NCBI GenBank assembly: GCA_021736135.1
Contig: JAIPGO010000001.1
Coordinates: 1 to 64,000 of the forward strand
Reading direction: 5' to 3'
DNA: 64,000 nt
Source: Candidatus Cloacimonadota bacterium
Lineage (GTDB): Bacteria; Cloacimonadota; Cloacimonadia; Cloacimonadales; TCS61
The notes beneath the pieces are model-generated. The model ran no database searches and had not been told where the DNA came from. It saw only the letters and a program-made list of their open reading frames with translations. How positions within the stretch are numbered: the first letter of the stretch is position 1; every line of letters starts with the position of its first letter. The position numbers were made by a program, and so were the translations under genes. This document shows, piece after piece, positions 49,389-60,157 of the stretch.

Positions 49389-50195
49389 TTAGAAGAAGAC
49401 TCCAATATGGAACATCAGGGAACGAAATATTGTGCTGTCTATGTCAAAATAGTTATGCCCGAAGCCGATATACAGATGGCCATGATGAATGCGCAGTTCA
49501 CTGATGACATCAATTATCGTAATATCCTTATGAAACATGATACCCGGCTGGAATTTCAAAGAAAAAGGGCGCAAAGGATATATTTCCAGATTATATCCCA
49601 GACTGAAACCTTCATAATAGTCATCACCGAAACCTATCTTGTCATAACCGCTGGAAAATCCGGCATCAAAGAATGGTAATACTGCTGATTTCCGTTCCAG
49701 CATAATGGAATAATAACTTATTTTATAAGGTGCATCGTCTTCATCGATTAATTTATATTTGAAATTCAGAGCGAAGCTGCCAAAATTCCATTTCGCCTGG
49801 CTTAAAATACTTTGGGTATCTTCCGTTATGCCCGTTCCATAGGCAGTATCAAGGTTCAAAAGAGTATAGCGGTTACTGACGCTGTTGCGATGACCCTGGC
49901 TGCGCATATAATTATAAGGCTGCGGATTATAACGCACCCGCTGCAGGGCAAATCCCGGCTCTCCACCAAAAGGATTAAAATTAAAACTCAGGCAGAACCA
50001 GTAATAGGAAATCACCTCCCAAAAGTCGTCTTCTTCCTCATCCTGCCAATGATGAGAGTTGGTATGCTCTTGCTCTTCATAAGAGCCAGCGTTCTTCAGT
50101 TTATTATGCGCCTCTTCCGTCTTCGTTTCCGCATAAGCGAAGCCTAAAGTAAATATTATTATAAAAGTAATGATGATCCTGGTAAATACTCTCAC
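49389..50195 (-). CDS. Hypothetical exported/outer-membrane protein
   Basis: Signal peptide IIITFIIIFTLGFAYA; aromatic-rich strands ending in F. Confidence 0.6.
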   Translation of the reverse strand: MRVFTRIIITFIIIFTLGFAYAETKTEEAHNKLKNAGSYEEQEHTNSHHWQDEEEDDFWEVISYYWFCLSFNFNPFGGEPGFALQRVRYNPQPYNYMRSQGHRNSVSNRYTLLNLDTAYGTGITEDTQSILSQAKWNFGSFALNFKYKLIDEDDAPYKISYYSIMLERKSAVLPFFDAGFSSGYDKIGFGDDYYEGFSLGYNLEIYPLRPFSLKFQPGIMFHKDITIIDVISELRIHHGHLYIGFGHNYFDIDSTIFRSLMFHIGVFF

Positions 50196-50374
50196 TTTTA
50201 CCTTCCTTGTTTTTTTATGGCCAATAATTCAATCATAATTGCAGGGATAAATGCAGTAAAGTTTTTTATGATCAATCTCATTGTGATAAGAGAAAACTTA
50301 TTAAAGCAGTTGACATTATATAATGTTTTATTTGATCGTTTTGCAGAAATAAATTTGCTGATACAGGAGTTATT

Positions 50375-52423
50375 ATGTTCAAATATCCTTATACTCGCCG
50401 CGAAGATATTGTGGAAGAAATATTTGGAAAGAAGGTAGCTGATCCTTATCGCTGGCTGGAAGATAGTAAAGATAAAGCAGTGCAAGCCTGGGATAAGGCG
50501 CAGAATGAAATAGCAGAACCATACTTAAAGTCTTTGCCGGATAAAGATTACTTTTTTAACAATTTTAAAGATAGTGATCATTTTGATGTAGATTCTATCC
50601 CCCGCAAAGTAAAGAATGGCAGCAGACGTCTTTTTACACGGCAGCTTGCTGCTGAGGAAAAATCAATTTTAATGCTGCTGGAAAATGCGGATGCCGAACC
50701 TAAGGAGCTAATAAACCCCAACAATTGGGCAAAAGATGAGATATTATATCATCATCTTGTTTCCAATACCGGACGTTACCTTTCTTATGGTGTGATCAAA
50801 GCCGGAAAAGAAGATTCGGAAACCTGCATTCTGGATATTGACCAGGGGATACTTCTGCCAGATAAACTTTTGGGACATAAACAGTTTATAACCAGCTGGC
50901 TGCCTGACGACAGCGGATTTTATTACCGGTTTTGTCCTCTGCCACCGGAAGTACCGGCAGAAGAACAGGATTACTGGCAACGAACATATCTGCATTTGCT
51001 GGGCACACCTGCTGAGCAGGATAAACTGATCTTTGCCGAGAACAAAGTGAAAGAAATATGGTCAAATGCTTTTCTCAGCTATGATCAGCAATATCTGATC
51101 TACAGAAAAGGTGTCTTCTATAAGAGCTCTACCTGGATCGAGAGATATGGTAGTGGAGAAATAAAGGCAGTGATGCCGGAAATGAAATATGATATAGATA
51201 CTGAAATATTTGAAGATCACATTTACATTTTAACCAATGAAAATGCACCCAGAAGATGCATTTATAAAGTAAATTGCTCTGCCCCGGAGCGAAAGAACTG
51301 GAAACTGCTGATAGAGGAAAAGGATAAAAAGATTGAAGATTATGGAATAGTGGATGGAAAGCTTTTTATCAATTACCTGGATGGCATTTATAATACGATT
51401 GAAATTTATGATACTGAAGGCGCATTTCTGAAAGAGATAAAACTGCCGGGACAAGGAATTGCCTTCTGGCGTGGTTATCAGGATGAGAAAGATATATACA
51501 TCTTTTTCTGTAATCCCGTAACGCCATATATCAGATATAAATATGATTTTGAGAATAATACTCTGCAGCAGGACTTTGTCTATATCAATCCTGAATTTTC
51601 CTATAATAAAGACGCTTTTGTTTCAAAAATTGAATATGCCACATCCAAAGACGGTACCCGGATCCCATTAATTATCAGTCACAGCAAAGATATGCGAAAA
51701 GATGGCAGCAATCCGGTTATACTCTATGGTTATGGTGGATTCAATTCATCGACGAGTCCAAACTTTAGCGCCGGAGCTTTAGCATTATGCAAACGAGGAG
51801 GAATATACGTTTCGGCATGTCTGCGGGGTGGAGGTGAATTTGGAGAAAAATGGCATGAAGCAGGAATGAAAGAGAAAAAGCAGAACGTGTTTGATGACTT
51901 CATTGCGGCAGCGATATATTTGATAAATGAGAAATATACTTCGCCGGAGCATTTAGGCATTATGGGCGGGAGCAATGGCGGGTTATTAACGGGAGCCTGC
52001 CTGGTGCAGAAACCAGAATTATTTGCGGCTGCGGTAGTCAGCGTTCCATTACTGGACATGATCCGTTACCATAAGAATAAATTTGCCAATATCTGGAAAG
52101 AGGAATATGGTTCTGCCGAAAATGAAGAGGAATTTAACTATCTTCTGGCGTATTCGCCTTACCATAATATTGATGAGAACGCGGAATATCCTGCTACTCT
52201 GGTAACGGGAGGTTTTAATGATTCACGTTGTGACCCATATCATGGGCGTAAATTTGCCGCAGGTTTACAGTATTCTGCGCAAAATACCGGCAATGAAAAT
52301 CCCCTGCTGTGCCTTATAAATTATACAGAGGGACATGGTTTTGGTGGCGGTAAAACGCAGCGTTATGAAAATAGTGCCCAGATGCTGGCATTTCTGCTGG
52401 AGAATACGATCGGGAAAAAATAA
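50375..52423 (+). CDS. Prolyl oligopeptidase family serine peptidase (S9)
   Basis: YPYTRREDIVEEIFGKKVADPYRWLED; GGSNGGLL; GFNDSRCDPYHGRKFAA; EGHGFGGGK. Confidence 0.95.
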   Translation: MFKYPYTRREDIVEEIFGKKVADPYRWLEDSKDKAVQAWDKAQNEIAEPYLKSLPDKDYFFNNFKDSDHFDVDSIPRKVKNGSRRLFTRQLAAEEKSILMLLENADAEPKELINPNNWAKDEILYHHLVSNTGRYLSYGVIKAGKEDSETCILDIDQGILLPDKLLGHKQFITSWLPDDSGFYYRFCPLPPEVPAEEQDYWQRTYLHLLGTPAEQDKLIFAENKVKEIWSNAFLSYDQQYLIYRKGVFYKSSTWIERYGSGEIKAVMPEMKYDIDTEIFEDHIYILTNENAPRRCIYKVNCSAPERKNWKLLIEEKDKKIEDYGIVDGKLFINYLDGIYNTIEIYDTEGAFLKEIKLPGQGIAFWRGYQDEKDIYIFFCNPVTPYIRYKYDFENNTLQQDFVYINPEFSYNKDAFVSKIEYATSKDGTRIPLIISHSKDMRKDGSNPVILYGYGGFNSSTSPNFSAGALALCKRGGIYVSACLRGGGEFGEKWHEAGMKEKKQNVFDDFIAAAIYLINEKYTSPEHLGIMGGSNGGLLTGACLVQKPELFAAAVVSVPLLDMIRYHKNKFANIWKEEYGSAENEEEFNYLLAYSPYHNIDENAEYPATLVTGGFNDSRCDPYHGRKFAAGLQYSAQNTGNENPLLCLINYTEGHGFGGGKTQRYENSAQMLAFLLENTIGKK

Positions 52424-52438
52424 ATTTAGGATTGGAGA

Positions 52439-54070
52439 ATGAAACAGAAACTCGATAATGATTACGATGAACGATATGAGGGATATGCAGATTGGGAAAT
52501 AAGTAATCTCATTAGGGGCTGCTTTCGTAAATATTCTTCCGTTCACATAAGAAAAAGAATACCTGAGGAGGTTTTAGACCAGATCCCAGTTCTGGTTTTA
52601 GTGCAGTTATATCTGGAAAAAATAGATATTGCTGGCGGCTTGAATTTAAGCGAAACTTATAGAAATGAGGAAGATATAGAGGCTGAACTCAATCGGCATC
52701 CGGCAGCCAGGAAAATAGATTTTCATAGTAATAGAAAAAATCCTGCGCTTGAAATTGAAGTAGAATTATCGGATTTTATTATATCTTTCTGCCATGAATC
52801 AAAGTTGACTAAAGACGTAAAAAGTAAAAGATATATAAGCAGAAAGGGACGCAGCTTATTAAAAAATGGTAACAAACTGCTAAGAAATCTTCTACATTTT
52901 TTTACTTATGAATATTTTCCTGGAGGATGGGATGAATTTGGTGATACCGTCACCGGTCAATTGGGTATAGGTTTTTCGCTGATCCTGTTAAATAAATACG
53001 GTTATGAAAAACGGACAGATAATTTTTATGCAAAAAAGTATCTGGATGTCTTTCCACAATTAATAGAACCCGCAGAATTGAATCTGACAGGAAAGAAGTT
53101 ACGAGATCATTATGCAATGATCTATCGTTACCGGTTTTTCAACTTCTATTGCCGTCTTTTCAACCTCATAGAAGAATATGATGCCAGTAAGAAAAAAAAG
53201 AGAAATGTCGAAATATCAGATGTTTTTATTGACCTGTTTAATTTTCTGCCTTCAGAAGAAGAACGTAAATGGGCTAAAAACTTTCGCTTTAGCGAACGGA
53301 AATTTACAAAACGGGTTTTTGAGAATTTTACTGAACTGGAAGACCGCGAATGGGAAAGCGAGGAAGAACTGCAAAAATATCTGGATAGCCTGATTGGAAA
53401 AGCTTTGCCCAGAAGCAAAAACAGCAAAAAATTACGTATTGATCATGAGGTGGAATCTCTTATAAGGGAAGCAGAGCAATGTGAAAGCGCTGAAGAGGGA
53501 ATTAAATTACTGAAACAGGCGGAAGAAAAAGGAAAAACCCATATTGGTAAACAGTTCGAAGAATTTATAGGCAATTTCTGGGCAATTAATCCCACACGTC
53601 CCTATATGAAAGCTTTGATGGCACAAGTGGAATTTTATCAGAAATGGAACTATGATATTTCTGCCATTAGAATCATGGAAAGAATGCTGGTACTAGACCC
53701 TGACGATCACCTGGGAGTGCGTAATAAACTGGGAATATTGCAGGTTTTAAATGGTCTTTATGAAAAATATGAAAAACTGCGAGGCATTTTTCCTGATGAA
53801 GATGACACGCTCTGGTTATATACTGATGCCATTTATTGCTTCTGCAGATACGGTAAAAGCCCATCTGCAAAGGCATTAATCAAGAAAGCTACTGCCAGGA
53901 ATAAATTTCTGGCAGAATTCATCATAAAAAATTATACTCTACCCGCCACAATTCCGGAAAGTTACCTGCCTGGCGACAGAAATGAAGCGAGACTGTGTTT
54001 ACGGGAACTTCAACCTTTAGTAGCCCAAACAGAAGATTTTAGAGATTTTTTGAGGGAAATAATGAGATAA
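52439..54070 (+). CDS. Hypothetical protein with C-terminal TPR/ST7-like region
   Basis: INPTRPYMKALMAQVEFYQKWNYDISAIRIMERMLVLDPDDHLGVRNKLG. Confidence 0.6.
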   Translation: MKQKLDNDYDERYEGYADWEISNLIRGCFRKYSSVHIRKRIPEEVLDQIPVLVLVQLYLEKIDIAGGLNLSETYRNEEDIEAELNRHPAARKIDFHSNRKNPALEIEVELSDFIISFCHESKLTKDVKSKRYISRKGRSLLKNGNKLLRNLLHFFTYEYFPGGWDEFGDTVTGQLGIGFSLILLNKYGYEKRTDNFYAKKYLDVFPQLIEPAELNLTGKKLRDHYAMIYRYRFFNFYCRLFNLIEEYDASKKKKRNVEISDVFIDLFNFLPSEEERKWAKNFRFSERKFTKRVFENFTELEDREWESEEELQKYLDSLIGKALPRSKNSKKLRIDHEVESLIREAEQCESAEEGIKLLKQAEEKGKTHIGKQFEEFIGNFWAINPTRPYMKALMAQVEFYQKWNYDISAIRIMERMLVLDPDDHLGVRNKLGILQVLNGLYEKYEKLRGIFPDEDDTLWLYTDAIYCFCRYGKSPSAKALIKKATARNKFLAEFIIKNYTLPATIPESYLPGDRNEARLCLRELQPLVAQTEDFRDFLREIMR

Positions 54071-54164
54071 CGGGTGAATAAACCTTCGAATATTGATTTT
54101 CTTTCTTGACTTGAAATAACATAACCGCTATTTTAATAGTAGAATTAAAATAATCAGGTTAGAG

Positions 54165-55514
54165 GTGCTAATGGAAAAGACAGAATTCCAGTATATTCTA
54201 CAAGAAGGTGAATCATATTTTGTGGAATTCAAGCGTAATATTTCTAAAGGAATAGCCCGGGAAATGGTAGCTTTTGCTAATGCATCCGGCGGTCGGATTT
54301 TTGTCGGAATTGATGATGATGGAACTGTTCACGGATTAACGATAACTAATAAATTGAAATCTCAGATAAATGATCTGGCTCAAAACTGCTCCCCCTCTGT
54401 CAAAATTTCTCTTTCTGAATTCGAAAATATATTAATCATTCATATTTTGGAAGGACAGGATAAACCTTACCAGTGTTCTGAGGGATTTTTCGTCAGAATG
54501 GGTACAAATTCTCAAAAGATGAACAGGCAACAGATCATTGATTTTCTGCAATCAGAAGGCCAGATAAGGTATGAAGAGCAGATCCACCCCAGGTTTGATT
54601 TTGAAAGAGATTATGCTCCTTCCAAGCTGCAGGGATTTCTAAAACTGGCTGAAATAACCGAAAACGTGGATAATCAGATAGTGTTATTGAATCTGGGAGT
54701 TTCTGAAATTGTTACAGGTCATTTGCAGATGAAAAATGCAGGGGTTCTCTTTTTTTCACATACAATCGAGAGTTTATGTGAGCAGGGCACGATCACCTGT
54801 GCTGTATTCGACGGAAATGAAAGAATTGATATTTTAAACAGGAAAGACTATAATGATGATATTATCACGAATATCAACAGCACCTTACATTTTATCAAAC
54901 AGGCACTGAAAGTAAAATATATCATTACTCAGGAAGCTCAAAGAAAGGAATTATATGAATTACCTCTGGAAGCCGTTAGAGAAGCAATCGTAAATGCTGT
55001 GTCGCACCGCGATTATTTTATATATGGCGCACATACAACGGTAGATATTTTCGATGATAGAATTGAGATAAGCAATCCGGGTGGATTGCCCAGAGGATTA
55101 TTCCCGGAAGACTTTGGTAAAAGAGCAGTGAGAAGAAATCCCATTATAGCCTCTCTTCTCCAAAGAGTTAAGTTAGTGGAAAATATGGGCACTGGCATTA
55201 ACCGGATGAAAAAATTGCTAAAAGAAAACGGTAATCAGGAACCCGCATTTACCTTCAATGGATTTTATACTATCACATTTTTCCGCGATAATCTGGTAAA
55301 TGGCGGTGTAAATGGCGGTGTAAATGGCGGTGTAAATGAGAATATAGTTTATGGGTTCATTCAGCATAATCCTGGTTCCAGAGCAAATCTTATTAGTGAT
55401 AATCTTCAAATACCTCCGCGAACCGTGGAAAGGGCTCTAAAAAATCTGAAAGATAAAGAACTGATAAATTACAAGGGTAGTCCTAAAACTGGCGGTTACT
55501 TTGTTAACCATTAA
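54165..55514 (+). CDS. Schlafen/AlbA_2-type ATP-binding, putative transcriptional regulator
   Basis: YFVEFKRNISKGIAREMVAFANASGGRIFVGIDDDGTVHG; C-terminal LEAVREAIVNAVSHRDY...ENMGTGINRMKKL and winged-helix tail. Confidence 0.88.
   Translation: MLMEKTEFQYILQEGESYFVEFKRNISKGIAREMVAFANASGGRIFVGIDDDGTVHGLTITNKLKSQINDLAQNCSPSVKISLSEFENILIIHILEGQDKPYQCSEGFFVRMGTNSQKMNRQQIIDFLQSEGQIRYEEQIHPRFDFERDYAPSKLQGFLKLAEITENVDNQIVLLNLGVSEIVTGHLQMKNAGVLFFSHTIESLCEQGTITCAVFDGNERIDILNRKDYNDDIITNINSTLHFIKQALKVKYIITQEAQRKELYELPLEAVREAIVNAVSHRDYFIYGAHTTVDIFDDRIEISNPGGLPRGLFPEDFGKRAVRRNPIIASLLQRVKLVENMGTGINRMKKLLKENGNQEPAFTFNGFYTITFFRDNLVNGGVNGGVNGGVNENIVYGFIQHNPGSRANLISDNLQIPPRTVERALKNLKDKELINYKGSPKTGGYFVNH
55296..55340 (+). 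repeat. In-frame 12-bp tandem repeat (gtaaatggcggt x3 plus partial)
   Basis: Encodes VNGGVNGGVNGGVNE, the linker before the winged-helix region. Confidence 0.95.
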
Positions 55515-55736
55515 TTTCATGATTCTTTAACAATTCGCTAATAAGTCGGATTCCAGTTATCTTATATTTCAAATAATCTCCTGCTTGGAACTTATATAAT
55601 TACACAAGGGAAATATCGGATAGCAGCCCATATGGAATTAGTGAAATCGAGAAAAATTCGATAAAATAAATAAATAAATTGACAAATACCTGGCTTATTT
55701 TTAACTTTTCTACAAGAAATAGACAAAGAGGTTAAT

Positions 55737-57044
55737 ATGATCCAGGAATTTAGTGTTGGTAATTATTTATCCATCAAGGACACTCAAACGCTGAGTTTTA
55801 TTCCGCGGAAAAGTGATCTTAATCATGATTTATTTACAGTAGAGATTTCATCTGGAGTAAGGTTGCTAAAATCTGCGGTTATTTATGGGTCAAATGCATC
55901 AGGTAAAACAAATATATTAAAAGCTTTAGAATTTTTGCGACTTATAGTTTTGCGGACAAGAAAAAGAGGAGAAAATACTGGTTTTGTGCCCTTCCTATTT
56001 AACCAGGCCACAAAAAAATCACCCGGTGAATTTGAAATAATATTTTTTAAAGGCAATAATAAATTCAGGTATTATCTAAAAATCAGTGAGTCCGAAGTAA
56101 TTGAAGAGGAATTGAATTACTATCCAGGTCAGACTCCAGCCACGATTTTTTACCGCAAGACGGTTAGTGAACAAGATATTATTATTGAATACAGTTCAAC
56201 TTATGGAGTAAATAAAGCAGAAAGAGAAATGATAAGAGCGCGGGTATTACCTAACGTCAGCGTTTTAAGTTCACTGGGAGATGTTTCAACTAAAAATGAA
56301 ATTCTGTTGAAAGCATACAACTGGTTTTTAGAAGATCTAAAACCAATAATAACTCCTGACACAAAATTAAGGGATTACACTGCTTTCAAAATTCTTAAAC
56401 AAGATAAAATGGAAAAGCTGCTGACATATTTGATGATAAAAGCAGATTTTAATATAGAACACATCAGGGCAGAAAAAGAACTCATAAAGATCGAAAGTGA
56501 TGATATTACGAAGCTGAAGGAAAAATTTCCTGAATTTATTGTTAAGGAAATAGAAGAGAAAGGAGGGGTAACGCGAAGAAACTTGAGCTTCTTTCATAAA
56601 ATAAATGATAAAGGAGAAACAAGTATTTATCAGTTAGATGAGGAATTGGAATCACGAGGTACATGGCGATATTTCGGTTTAGCTGGACCTATACTGGAAT
56701 CATTAAAGGGTCATAAAACTCTGTTTATTGACGAACTGGATTCTTCACTTCACCCTGATTTATTGAATTTTATATATTCCATGTTTTTAGTAAACTCCAA
56801 AGGTGCCCAGATTATTTTTACCATTCATAATCGGGAATTATTGGAGGATAAAGAATTACAGCGTCGTGACTTAATCTGGTTTACGGAAAAACAAAGAGAC
56901 GGATCTACGGAATTATATTCAATAGCAGATATCAGCGGAATTCGCAAGGATCAATCTTTTGAGAAATTGTATAAGACCGGCAAATTTGGAGCCATACCTA
57001 ATTTGGGAAATCTATATCTGGAAATTGATTATGATGAAGACTAA
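55737..57044 (+). CDS. RloA/AbiLi-like AAA ATPase
   Basis: VIYGSNASGKTNILKALEFL; TLFIDELDSSLHPDLLNFI; IIFTIHNRELL. Immediately upstream of an RloB-like gene. Confidence 0.85.
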   Translation: MIQEFSVGNYLSIKDTQTLSFIPRKSDLNHDLFTVEISSGVRLLKSAVIYGSNASGKTNILKALEFLRLIVLRTRKRGENTGFVPFLFNQATKKSPGEFEIIFFKGNNKFRYYLKISESEVIEEELNYYPGQTPATIFYRKTVSEQDIIIEYSSTYGVNKAEREMIRARVLPNVSVLSSLGDVSTKNEILLKAYNWFLEDLKPIITPDTKLRDYTAFKILKQDKMEKLLTYLMIKADFNIEHIRAEKELIKIESDDITKLKEKFPEFIVKEIEEKGGVTRRNLSFFHKINDKGETSIYQLDEELESRGTWRYFGLAGPILESLKGHKTLFIDELDSSLHPDLLNFIYSMFLVNSKGAQIIFTIHNRELLEDKELQRRDLIWFTEKQRDGSTELYSIADISGIRKDQSFEKLYKTGKFGAIPNLGNLYLEIDYDED

Positions 57045-57753
57045 ACTAAATAGAAATATAATAGGGAAAAGAATATATACTACTATAGCAATACTCGGAG
57101 AAGGACTAACTGAGTATTGGTATTTTCAAAGAATGAAGGAACATGAGAAAGATCAATTTGCAAGAAAAACCGTGGCCTTCTTTCCAGATAAACCACCTCC
57201 ATCAGGACGTAAATGTGAAGAAATATTACAGGAAGCAATGGAATTAATTATTGATCGGGATTTTGTGTTCTGCATTCTTGATTATGATGTTATCTGTGCC
57301 CAAAAGAAGAATAGGGCAAATTTTGAAAAGAAATTATCTGAATTACGACAAAATTGTTTCAACTATAGTTCAGAAAAAGAAGATAAAATTTCCGTATATA
57401 TATTCCCCGATAACATAGCTTCTTTGAAAGATGTTAAAGCAAAGGCTATTATTATATTAAAAAATATGCCTTGTCTGGAATTCTGGTATTATCTACATTT
57501 TGAAAATAAGAGCGCTTATCAAGATAGATGTAATAAAATAGAAGAGTTGCTGGCAAGGGCTAAATATCTCTCCGGATATTCTAAAACCCAGAAATATTAT
57601 AAGGACAAGGATGTTTATTCATTACTTAGAGATAAGTTACCTGAAGCGATAAGTAATGCCGATTCAATAAATAAACTGCGTCTCTCTGAGCCGGATCGAA
57701 AATATTCTTACAGTGATATGTATATCTTATTTCAATTTCTGGGGATTGGATAA
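57031..57753 (+). CDS. rloB: RloB-like (AbiLii-like, Toprim-related) protein
   Basis: TIAILGEGLTEYWYFQRMKEHE...FVFCILDYDV...PCLEFWYYLHF. ATG 57031 (tracked 56959) gives a 14-nt overlap with the ATPase. Confidence 0.82.
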   Translation: MMKTKLNRNIIGKRIYTTIAILGEGLTEYWYFQRMKEHEKDQFARKTVAFFPDKPPPSGRKCEEILQEAMELIIDRDFVFCILDYDVICAQKKNRANFEKKLSELRQNCFNYSSEKEDKISVYIFPDNIASLKDVKAKAIIILKNMPCLEFWYYLHFENKSAYQDRCNKIEELLARAKYLSGYSKTQKYYKDKDVYSLLRDKLPEAISNADSINKLRLSEPDRKYSYSDMYILFQFLGIG

Positions 57754-57805
57754 ATAGAACGAGGAAATAATCGCTGAAATTGTTGCTTTTTAACCCTCCT
57801 GTAGC

Positions 57806-57825
57806 ACAGACGTCCCCGTCTGTGA
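57806..57825. repeat. Hairpin CACAGACG-TCCC-CGTCTGTG between convergent genes; possible terminator
   Basis: Read directly. Confidence 0.7.
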
Positions 57826-57847
57826 GCCGCTTTGAAATACTTCCCCG

Positions 57848-58921
57848 TTATCCTCGCAACAAACTCGCTGGCTCGCTTTGTTGCCTGCCTAACTCCTCGT
57901 TCAGGGCTTTTACGAAATTATTTATATCATCTTCCGTGGTATCGAAGGTGGTCATGAAACGGACTTCATTGGTGTGTTCATCCCAGACGTAAAAGAAGTA
58001 TTTTTGCTGGAGACGCGGAATTACTTTTTCAGGTAGAATGGCAAATACGGAATTCACATAGCAGGGGCGAGTGATCTTTATACCTATAACATTCTGCAAT
58101 TCTTTATAGAGCAGTTGTGCCATATCGTTAGAGTGTCTGGCATTTTTATACCAGAGCTCATCGGTGAGCAGAGCTGAAAACTGGGCTGAAATATAGCGCA
58201 TCTTGGAATGCAACTGCATATTCTGCTTGCGGAAATACTTGAAGTCCGCTGCCAGTTCGGGACGGAAAAATATAGCAGCTTCGCCGAACATCATGCCGTT
58301 CTTCGTACCGCCAAAAGAGAGCAGGTCAATGCCTGTATCAGTTGTCATTTCCTTAAAAGTACAGTTCAGGGCAACTGCTGCATTGGCAATTCTGGCACCA
58401 TCCATGTGCACCAGCAGATTATTGTCATGGCAGAAATCGCAAAGTGTGCGCAGTTCTTCCAGAGAATAAAGAGTGCCGAGTTCAGTAGATTGGGTGATGG
58501 AAACTACTTTCGGCTGTGAATGATGCTCAAACCCGATGCCCAGAAGCATGGAATTCACCAGTTCCGGAGTCAATTTTCCATCTTCAGTATAAACGAATTC
58601 CACTTTGCAGCCGCTGGCAGCACCCGGTGCGCCGCATTCGTCCACGTTGATATGTGAAGAAGCCGGGCAGATAATGGAATTATAACTGCGGGTAACCGTA
58701 TTAATCAGCACAGTATTAGCGCCAGTACCGTTATAAACAAAGAAGACTTCTATATTTTTACCCAGAAGCTGACGGAATTTCTGAATGGCAACCTCGGTAA
58801 AAGGATCATCTCCATAACCGGTATAATGACCATGATTAACGTCAGCGAGTGCCTTCAGGACCAGCGGATGCACCCCGGAATTATTATCACTGGCAAAAGA
58901 TTTTGGAATATTCATAAACAT
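57848..58921 (-). CDS. ltaE: Low-specificity threonine aldolase/beta-eliminating lyase
   Basis: FASDNNSGVHPLVLKALADVNHGHYTGYGDDP; VHMDGARIANA; DLLSFGGTKNGMMFGEA. Confidence 0.93.
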   Translation of the reverse strand: MFMNIPKSFASDNNSGVHPLVLKALADVNHGHYTGYGDDPFTEVAIQKFRQLLGKNIEVFFVYNGTGANTVLINTVTRSYNSIICPASSHINVDECGAPGAASGCKVEFVYTEDGKLTPELVNSMLLGIGFEHHSQPKVVSITQSTELGTLYSLEELRTLCDFCHDNNLLVHMDGARIANAAVALNCTFKEMTTDTGIDLLSFGGTKNGMMFGEAAIFFRPELAADFKYFRKQNMQLHSKMRYISAQFSALLTDELWYKNARHSNDMAQLLYKELQNVIGIKITRPCYVNSVFAILPEKVIPRLQQKYFFYVWDEHTNEVRFMTTFDTTEDDINNFVKALNEELGRQQSEPASLLRG

Positions 58922-58935
58922 ACCTCACTAAAATT

Positions 58936-60021
58936 TCATTCCGAGCTTAATTCGGAAATCCTACCGGAAGAGGCAAGCACAAAAAATTTCTTATCCTTAA
59001 AAAGTAAAGCCTGACCAGACTCCTGATACTTAAGACCTGCGTCTATTGCAATAACCTGCTGGTTGGAAGTAATCTGAATTTGAGCATGTGTAGTATGACC
59101 AACAATTATCGTTTCCAGTTCGTAAGTGCCCAGAATTTTGTTCATAATTTCAGGAGTGGATAATTCCCATTTTTTTTCATCATAAAAATAACCTCGATAC
59201 CAGAAAGGGCCATTATTTGAGAAAAGATAGTCAATTTTTTCAACTTCTATTCCCTGATAATGTGTAGTTATCATCTGATTTACTTCATCAATATCAGGAT
59301 ACTTTTCTGCTAATCCCGGTGAAACACCACCATGCACAAACAGGTACTTTTCCAGAATGAGAACCGTTTGCCAAGAGCGCATCCATTGCCCGATAAAGGA
59401 ATCAGTGCCATATAGTTCATTATATGTTTTACTCATTAATCCACAGGTTAGAGCATATTTTCCTTCCATCTTATGTTCTTTTTCCCGTAGTGACATGGTT
59501 TCATGATTACCAAGCAGGGGAATTACTTTTCCATTTCCTGATTCCTCCGCCTGCTGCCAGAGATGGAAAAGCAGCCAGAGTATTTTTGTGGTATCTTCTC
59601 CCCGGTCGAGAATATCACCATCGATGATGAGCCAGCCATCATAAGACCAGTTGTAGTTAAGGTCAATAACGCCACCGGCACGCAGAAGTTCTAACGTGCC
59701 ATCAAGATTTCCATGCAGATCACTGAGAGCAAGAAATTTAGGGGGAAGAGAATAGCTGGTCTGATAAGCAGGGAATTCCGTAATAATCTCTACCGGTTCT
59801 GCTTTATCTTCTGCCCAGTAAAGGTAATATCTGCCGTCTGGCGCCTGCTGCATAACGTTTTTTATAACAGCATCATTTCTAATGTAATAGGCGACGGGCT
59901 GCTCATTTTCCCAAAATAAAAATGGCCCATCAGAAAAACTGGTAGCTAAAGAGCCGGCAGCAGTCAGCCATCCGGAAACTGCTGTAAAAATCAGGAGAAA
60001 CACTAATTTCATTTTTTTCAT
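58936..60021 (-). CDS. Calcineurin-like metallophosphoesterase
   Basis: LSDLHGN, IIDGDILDRGED, LLGNHE, GHTTHAQ; signal peptide. Confidence 0.92.
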   Translation of the reverse strand: MKKMKLVFLLIFTAVSGWLTAAGSLATSFSDGPFLFWENEQPVAYYIRNDAVIKNVMQQAPDGRYYLYWAEDKAEPVEIITEFPAYQTSYSLPPKFLALSDLHGNLDGTLELLRAGGVIDLNYNWSYDGWLIIDGDILDRGEDTTKILWLLFHLWQQAEESGNGKVIPLLGNHETMSLREKEHKMEGKYALTCGLMSKTYNELYGTDSFIGQWMRSWQTVLILEKYLFVHGGVSPGLAEKYPDIDEVNQMITTHYQGIEVEKIDYLFSNNGPFWYRGYFYDEKKWELSTPEIMNKILGTYELETIIVGHTTHAQIQITSNQQVIAIDAGLKYQESGQALLFKDKKFFVLASSGRISELSSE

Positions 60022-60157
60022 AGGTAAAGAGAAACTTAAGCGGGCAGCAGGTCAAGTTAAAATCCGCAAGTAGATTATTGCTTGACGTATCAGGTGAAAA
60101 TTTGAGAAATAGACTGCAAAGAGCATTACCGCTTTCGGGGAAGATCAGGAGGCTGAT

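Noticed and set aside
49323-49679. 118-aa plus-strand ORF
   Set aside because: Overlaps the 3' end of the minus-strand exported protein and has no supporting motifs.
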